DNA from: Bradyrhizobium semiaridum
GTDB lineage: Bacteria > Pseudomonadota > Alphaproteobacteria > Rhizobiales > Xanthobacteraceae
DNA: 64,000 nucleotides
Direction: 5' to 3'
Assembly (NCBI RefSeq): GCF_020329505.1
Contig: NZ_JAGKJJ010000002.1
Coordinates: 1 to 64,000 of the forward strand
Shown here: piece after piece, positions 59,707 to 64,000 of the stretch
Layout of the letters: each line of letters begins with the position of its first letter
Numbering within the stretch: position 1 is the first letter of the stretch
Position numbers and translations under genes: made by a program
The notes under the pieces: model-generated
Databases searched by the model: none
Told to the model about the DNA's origin: nothing
Seen by the model: the letters and a program-made list of their open reading frames with translations, nothing else

Positions 59707-59746
59707 CAGAAGCTGCTCTCGCGCCCCGCACTCTTCTGTCCGCCGA

Positions 59747-59775
59747 ACCTCTTCCCGCAAAGAGCGGGGAGAGGT
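59747..59775. repeat. Partial R1 hairpin
   Basis: ACCTCTTCCCGC-AAAGA-GCGGGGAGAGGT between the VOC remnant and rnhB; only one arm pair of the R1 family. Confidence 0.65.
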
Positions 59776-59860
59776 GAAGGAGAGCGAGCTGCGCTGAATA
59801 ACGGGGAAGGACGCCGGGTTCCTGGTTGCGCCGTGGACCTTGCTCGATCACGATCGGCGC

Positions 59861-60640
59861 ATGATTCGGGACAAATCCAAAGACGCGACCAAGAGCGCAG
59901 CCAAGACCCCGGCGAAGAAGCCGGCCATATCGGCCAAGCCGGAGAAGCGCGTCATCGTGCGGCCGAGCTTCCGGCGCGAGCGGGCGCTGATCAAGCGCGG
60001 CATCTGGCCGATCGCGGGCTGCGACGAGGCCGGGCGCGGTCCGCTCGCAGGTCCCGTGGTCGCCGCCGCCGTGGTGCTGGATCCTAATCGGATTCCAAAA
60101 GGCCTCGACGATTCGAAGCGCCTGACCGCCGAGCGCCGCGAGGAGCTGTTCGAGGAGATCTGCGCCACATCAGCCTATTCGGTCGTGGTGGCGTCGCGGG
60201 CGCGGATCGATCGCGACAACATCCTGCGCGCTTCGCTGTGGGCATTGGCCCGCGCGGTGCATGCGCTGCCGGAGATGCCGAAACACGTCTTCGTCGACGG
60301 CCGCGACAAGCTCGCCACGCCGTGCGACTGCGAGGCCGTGATCGGCGGCGACGGCCTCGTCGCCTCGATCGCAGCCGCCTCGATCATCGCCAAAGTGACG
60401 CGCGACCGCCTGATGAGCGCGCTGGCGCTGGATTGCCCGGGCTACGGTTTCGAGCAGCACAAGGGCTACGCCGTGCCGGAACATCTCGAGGCGCTTGACC
60501 GGCTCGGCCCCAGCGCCCATCACCGCAGCTTCTTCGCGCCCGTCGTCGCGGCGCGCTTGAAGCATTTCCCGGAACCGGCAACGCCCGACCTGTTCACGAT
60601 CGATCCGGAAAGCGAAGCCGTCGCGTTCGCAGCGGCGTAG
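59861..60640 (+). CDS. rnhB: Ribonuclease HII
   Basis: A 259-residue RNase HII, which removes ribonucleotides and RNA primers from DNA. Catalytic residues lie in [13 protein letters not shown] (Asp, Glu), in FVDGRD and in [13 protein letters not shown] Lys/Ala-rich extension of about 45 residues precedes the catalytic domain ([12 protein letters not shown]). I choose the ATG at 59861; an upstream TTG at 59840 is in frame. Confidence 0.95.
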   Translation: MIRDKSKDATKSAAKTPAKKPAISAKPEKRVIVRPSFRRERALIKRGIWPIAGCDEAGRGPLAGPVVAAAVVLDPNRIPKGLDDSKRLTAERREELFEEICATSAYSVVVASRARIDRDNILRASLWALARAVHALPEMPKHVFVDGRDKLATPCDCEAVIGGDGLVASIAAASIIAKVTRDRLMSALALDCPGYGFEQHKGYAVPEHLEALDRLGPSAHHRSFFAPVVAARLKHFPEPATPDLFTIDPESEAVAFAAA

Positions 60641-60891
60641 GTTCGCGGCGCTCTCACCCGCCCACAACCGTCACGCTCGGCTCGACCGGGCGGATCTAGT
60701 ATCCGAGAGACAGCAGCGCTGGAGCCGCGCCGCCGCGGCGGATGCCCGCCTTCGCGGGACATGACACCCGACTTGGGTTTGCAGCACCGGCCCATCGTAC
60801 GCCGGTTGCCTCCACCGCAGCCGCCGTCTATCAAACGCTCGGGACAAGACGACGCCGCTGACACGGCTGGCTGGGGCATTTCAGGCGTTTC
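60641..60891. other. Spacer between rnhB and the GT-C protein
   Basis: A 250-nt spacer. Nothing was recognised in it apart from a short GC-rich stretch; presumably it holds the promoter of the next gene. Confidence 0.4.
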
Positions 60892-62397
60892 ATGCGGTTT
60901 ACCTCCCTGGTTGTCGAACTGATCCGCGCCCGACCGCGCCTCGTAGTGTGGGTCGTGGTGCTGGCGCAGGCCGCGATCTGGCTGCTGCTGCCGCTGATCT
61001 TCTACGGCAGCCCGCCCGGCGATCTCGCCACAGTGCTGGCGTTCGGCCGCGAATATCAGGTCGGCACCGAGCTGGGGCCGCCGCTGGCGTTCTGGCTCGC
61101 CGACATCGCTTACCGCGCCGCCGGCAACCATATCTTCGGCGTCTATCTGCTCGCGCAGGTCTGCGAGATCGTCACCTTCATCGCCTTCTACCGGCTGGCG
61201 CGCGCCGTCGTCGGCGGGCCGCAGGGCGTGCTGGCGGTGCTGCTGACGATGACGGTGGTGGTGTTCTCCTCGCCAAGCGTCGAGTTTGGCCCGCTGATCC
61301 TGGCGCGGCCATTGTGGGCGCTGCTGCTGCTGCACTCCTGGCAACTGATCGGGCAGAACCGGCGCAGCGCCTGGTTCGCCTGGTCGATCGATTGCGGCCT
61401 GCTGCTGCTGACGACGCCGGCCGCGATCGGCATGATCCTGCTGGTGGTCGCCTTTGCGCTCGCGACCGAACGCGGACGGCGCACGCTGCACGCGATCGAT
61501 CCGCTCTACGCGCTGCTCGTCATCATCGTGCTGGCGCTGCCCTATCTGATCTGGCTGATCCGCGCCGACGCGATCGCGTTGCCGGCGCTGCCTGCGTTGG
61601 CCGATCTCGCTGCCCGCGCCAGGCGGTGGGGCGTCGTGCTTGGCGGCCTGATCGTGGCGACCGCAGCGATCGTGCTGCTGGTGATCCTCAATTCGCGCTG
61701 GTTCGCCCGCAGCGGCGACGATTCGCCGGTCATCTACCGACCGGCGGTCGGGCCGCTGGCGCAGCGATTCGTCTATTTCTTCGCCTTCGCGCCGGCCATC
61801 GCGGGAAGCTTCATCGCCGGCCTGTTCAATCTCGGTCAGGTGTTCGGCGGCGCCGGCGTTGCGCTCCTGATGTCGGGGCTCGCGGTCGTGGTCGCGACCG
61901 GCGACCTGATTCATCTGCGGCGGCAGCGGCTGCTGCGTTCGGTGTGGGCGGGCGCCGTCGCAGCACCTGCCGCGGTCGCGGTGGCCGCGGCGCTGTTCCT
62001 GCCCTGGACCAGCACCACGGAACTGCAGACCTCGCTGCCTTCGGCCGCGATCGGGCGCTTCTTCGACGACAGCTATGAGCGCCGCACCAATCAGCGCCTG
62101 CGCGCGGTCGCCGGCGATCCTGAAATCGCCAGCCTGATCGCGATGGCGGCGCGCCGTCCGCATCTGCTGCTCGATGCCACGCCGCAGCGGACGCCGTGGC
62201 TGTCGATCGCGAAGTTCAACGAGACCGGCGGCGTTGTGGTCTGGCGCGCGCAGGACACCGCCGGCACGCCGCCGCCCGAGCTCGCGCAGCGTTTTCCCGG
62301 CCTCGTGCCGGAAGTGCCGCGCGCGTTCGACCGCCTGGTCAACGGCCGGCTGCCGGTGCTGCGGATCGGCTGGGCCATCGTGCGGCCGAAGGGGTAG
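60892..62397 (+). CDS. GT-C family membrane glycosyltransferase (ArnT/PMT-like)
   Basis: A 501-residue polytopic protein with about ten predicted helices. An acidic residue sits in the first loop (GSPPGDLATVLAFGREYQVG), as in GT39/GT83 enzymes, where an Asp in loop 1 is catalytic, followed by ELGPPLAFWLADIAYR. The C-terminal about 110 residues form a soluble domain. Such enzymes transfer sugars from polyprenyl-phosphate donors to lipid A, proteins or polysaccharides. The acceptor is unknown. Confidence 0.85.
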   Translation: MRFTSLVVELIRARPRLVVWVVVLAQAAIWLLLPLIFYGSPPGDLATVLAFGREYQVGTELGPPLAFWLADIAYRAAGNHIFGVYLLAQVCEIVTFIAFYRLARAVVGGPQGVLAVLLTMTVVVFSSPSVEFGPLILARPLWALLLLHSWQLIGQNRRSAWFAWSIDCGLLLLTTPAAIGMILLVVAFALATERGRRTLHAIDPLYALLVIIVLALPYLIWLIRADAIALPALPALADLAARARRWGVVLGGLIVATAAIVLLVILNSRWFARSGDDSPVIYRPAVGPLAQRFVYFFAFAPAIAGSFIAGLFNLGQVFGGAGVALLMSGLAVVVATGDLIHLRRQRLLRSVWAGAVAAPAAVAVAAALFLPWTSTTELQTSLPSAAIGRFFDDSYERRTNQRLRAVAGDPEIASLIAMAARRPHLLLDATPQRTPWLSIAKFNETGGVVVWRAQDTAGTPPPELAQRFPGLVPEVPRAFDRLVNGRLPVLRIGWAIVRPKG

Positions 62398-62406
62398 TGC
62401 AGTTCC

Positions 62407-62492
62407 GTAGCCCGGATGGAGCGCAAAGCGAAATCCGGGGTCAGCATCCGCGACAAGATTCCCGGATTGCGCTGCGCTTCATCCGGGCTACG
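62407..62492. repeat. Palindromic repeat, family R3
   Basis: GTAGCCCGGATGGAGCGCAA ... TTGCGCTGCGCTTCATCCGGGCTAC given in outline; it fills the gap between the convergent GT-C and UDG genes. Confidence 0.85.
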
Positions 62493-62495
62493 GCT

Positions 62496-63326
62496 TCACG
62501 CGCTCACCTGTACCAGCGCCTTCGCGATGGCGCGCAGGTCGAGCCACGACATCTTCTTGTACGACGGCGAGCGCAGCAGATAGGCCGGATGGAACGTGGC
62601 GATGGCGCGGATGCTGCGCGTGCCGGTGTCGTAGTCGAGCCATTTGCCGCGCGTGCGCATGATGCCTTCGCGGGTGCCGAGCAGGGCCTGCGTCGAGGGA
62701 TTGCCGAGCGTCACCAGCACGTCGGGATTCACCAGCTCGATCTGGCGCTGGATGAAAGGCAGACAGATCTGCGTCTCCTGCGGCGTCGGCGTGCGGTTGC
62801 CGGGCGGCCGCCACGGGATCACGTTGGCGATATAGGCCTTGCTGCGGTCGAGCCCGATCGCCGCGATCATGCGGTCGAGCAGTTTTCCGGAGCGGCCGAC
62901 GAACGGCAGGCCCTCGATGTCCTCGTCGCGGCCCGGCGCTTCGCCGACGAACATTACGCGCGCCTGCGGATTGCCGTCGGCGAACACCAGCTTGGTCGCG
63001 GTGTGGCGCAGCGCGCAGCCATCGAACGTCTCCATCAGCGCGCGCAGCGCCTCCAGCGTCGGCGCGGTGCGTGCCGCCTCGCGGGCGGAGGCGATCGCCG
63101 CATCCGGCGCGGCGACGATTTCGCTGCGCGGAACGGCCGGCATCGCCGGCGGCGGCCGCAGCGGGTTGAGCGCGGCAACCGGCCGCGGCGCGGCGGGCGC
63201 GGGAACCGGGTCGACCCCCTCCAGGCGGTTGATCGGCTCGTCGGCGAGCGCGCAATCGACCCCGGCCTCGAGGTAAAAAGCCAGCAATTGCTGCAATGTA
63301 GGGGCGGGTTCGGGCATCACGACCAT
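62496..63326 (-). CDS. Uracil-DNA glycosylase, family-4-like with incomplete Fe-S ligands
   Basis: About 276 residues from the ATG at 63326; other in-frame ATGs lie nearby. Motif A is FVGEAPGRDEDIEG and motif B is TFHPAYLLRSP, typical of family 4 UDGs, which excise uracil from DNA. Of the four Cys ligands of the usual [4Fe-4S] cluster, the first position (FDGC in place of CxxC) and the third (IPWRPPGNR in place of KCRPPxNR) are changed, while two Cys remain. A Pro/Ala-rich linker of 55 residues precedes the catalytic domain. Confidence 0.9.
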   Translation of the reverse strand: MVVMPEPAPTLQQLLAFYLEAGVDCALADEPINRLEGVDPVPAPAAPRPVAALNPLRPPPAMPAVPRSEIVAAPDAAIASAREAARTAPTLEALRALMETFDGCALRHTATKLVFADGNPQARVMFVGEAPGRDEDIEGLPFVGRSGKLLDRMIAAIGLDRSKAYIANVIPWRPPGNRTPTPQETQICLPFIQRQIELVNPDVLVTLGNPSTQALLGTREGIMRTRGKWLDYDTGTRSIRAIATFHPAYLLRSPSYKKMSWLDLRAIAKALVQVSA

Positions 63327-63340
63327 GATATTGCGCAATC

Positions 63341-63387
63341 TAGAGCATGAACGGGAAAAATGCAGGCCGGTTTTCGCAAAGGATCAG
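63341..63387. repeat. R2-like element, diverged
   Basis: CTAGAGCATGAACGGGAAAAATG...CCGGTTTTCGCAAAGGATCA, a degenerate R2 copy between the divergent UDG and ETF-QO genes. Confidence 0.6.
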
Positions 63388-63515
63388 GGCCGCAGGGCGG
63401 CTTCGGTCCCGTGCATGCCTCTGGAAGCGCAATTCCGTGGTTGTCCTGCCGTCAAAAATCGGAAACAACGGCCCTGAAAAGCTTAGAAGCGTTCTCGATG
63501 GGCTGAGACCAGATC

Positions 63516-64000
63516 ATGAGCGAAGAACTTCCTCCCCGCGAATCCATGGAATTCGACGTCGTCATCGTCGGCGCCGGCCCCTCGGGCCTGTCGGCCGCGA
63601 TCCGGCTCAAGCAGATCAATCCGGAACTGTCGATCGTCGTGGTGGAGAAAGGCTCCGAGGTCGGCGCGCATATCCTCTCCGGTGCGGTGATCGATCCGAT
63701 CTCGCTCGACAAGCTGATTCCGGACTGGCGCGAGGATGCTGACTGCCCCCTGAAGACCCAGGTCAAGGACGACCACTTCTACTGGATGTTCGGCGACAAC
63801 CGGATCCGCCTGCCGAATTTCGCGATGCCGAAGCTGATGGACAATCATCACTGCTATATCGGCTCGCTCGGCAATGTCTGCCGCTGGCTGGCGCCAAAGG
63901 CGGAAGCGCTCGGCGTCGAGATCTATCCGGGCTTCGCCGCCGCCGAAGTGCTCTATGACGACAAGGGCGCGGTGCGTGGCATCGCCACCGGCGACATGGG
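63516..64000 (+). CDS. etfQO: Electron transfer flavoprotein-ubiquinone oxidoreductase, partial
   Basis: The first 161 codons, cut by the window end. The FAD-binding motif VVIVGAGPSGLSAAIRLKQ is followed by VVEKGSEVGAHILSGAVIDPISL, LPNFAMPKLMDNHHCYIGSLGN and CRWLAPKAEALGVEI, all specific for ETF-QO. The full enzyme passes electrons from ETF (fatty-acid and amino-acid oxidation) to ubiquinone and carries a C-terminal [4Fe-4S] domain, which is beyond the window. Confidence 0.95.
   Translation, partial: MSEELPPRESMEFDVVIVGAGPSGLSAAIRLKQINPELSIVVVEKGSEVGAHILSGAVIDPISLDKLIPDWREDADCPLKTQVKDDHFYWMFGDNRIRLPNFAMPKLMDNHHCYIGSLGNVCRWLAPKAEALGVEIYPGFAAAEVLYDDKGAVRGIATGDM

Overview
The window is GC-rich alphaproteobacterial chromosome, most likely Bradyrhizobium or a very close relative. 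The evidence is a fused cytochrome b/c1 gene (fbcH type) after a Rieske gene, a fused anthranilate synthase trpE(G) behind a Trp-Trp leader peptide, a CcrM-type DNA methyltransferase, a MoxR/DUF58/DUF4159 operon, and several families of short palindromic intergenic repeats typical of that genus. This assignment rests on recalled family features, not on a database search. No rRNA, tRNA, CRISPR array, prophage or transposase gene was recognised. Most of the region is core chromosome with a few accessory islets.

Layout. 1-7.1 kb: a TonB-C-like secreted protein, a HiPIP-like protein, a RamB/ScfR-type regulator divergent from isocitrate lyase (aceA) with a DUF4170 gene, and three lineage-type proteins, one carrying a Gly/Cys tail. 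7.2-10.2 kb: a phosphoesterase, a NUDIX hydrolase, a GNAT acetyltransferase and an EthD protein. 10.2-13.2 kb: a TonB-dependent receptor and a DUF2946 protein behind a near-perfect Zur-like operator, probably a zinc-uptake unit. 13.2-20.2 kb: a four-gene MoxR-DUF58-DUF4159-membrane protein operon. 20.4-23.2 kb: DUF1285, CoA pyrophosphatase, DUF6111 and CCA-adding enzyme genes, each overlapping the next by 4 nt. 23.3-26.9 kb: a minus-strand run of yodC-like, HAD, hemF, queD, queE and trmL genes. 27-30 kb: the bc1 complex (Rieske plus cyt b/c1 fusion) ending in a clear intrinsic terminator.

30-47.7 kb: dienelactone hydrolase-like protein, a ParE/RelE-type toxin-antitoxin pair, an extradiol dioxygenase, trpL-trpE(G) with attenuator, apt, two tandem P-loop ATPases of unknown role, an M48 peptidase/LemA pair, an Rsm22-like methyltransferase whose C-terminus is encoded by a repeat, smc, a DsbA-like protein, a DciA-like protein, mutY and a thioesterase. 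47.9-64 kb: FAD monooxygenase, two GSTs, a LysR/SnoaL divergent pair, ccrM with GANTC sites just before its start, a neutral zinc metallopeptidase, moaB, a MarR-GNAT fusion behind a 46-bp palindrome with a hidden coupled small ORF, a GT2-like protein, a PA0069-type radical SAM protein, a VOC gene truncated by a repeat, rnhB, a GT-C membrane protein, a family-4-like uracil-DNA glycosylase lacking Fe-S ligands, and the start of ETF-ubiquinone oxidoreductase.

The signals most worth a second look are regulatory (Zur-like box, trp attenuator, MarR palindrome, aceA dyad, GANTC sites at ccrM), enzymes with changed key residues (QueD, UDG), repeats that altered genes (Rsm22 tail, VOC truncation), and the uncharacterised ATPase pair. 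I did not find one large, clearly novel multi-gene system.
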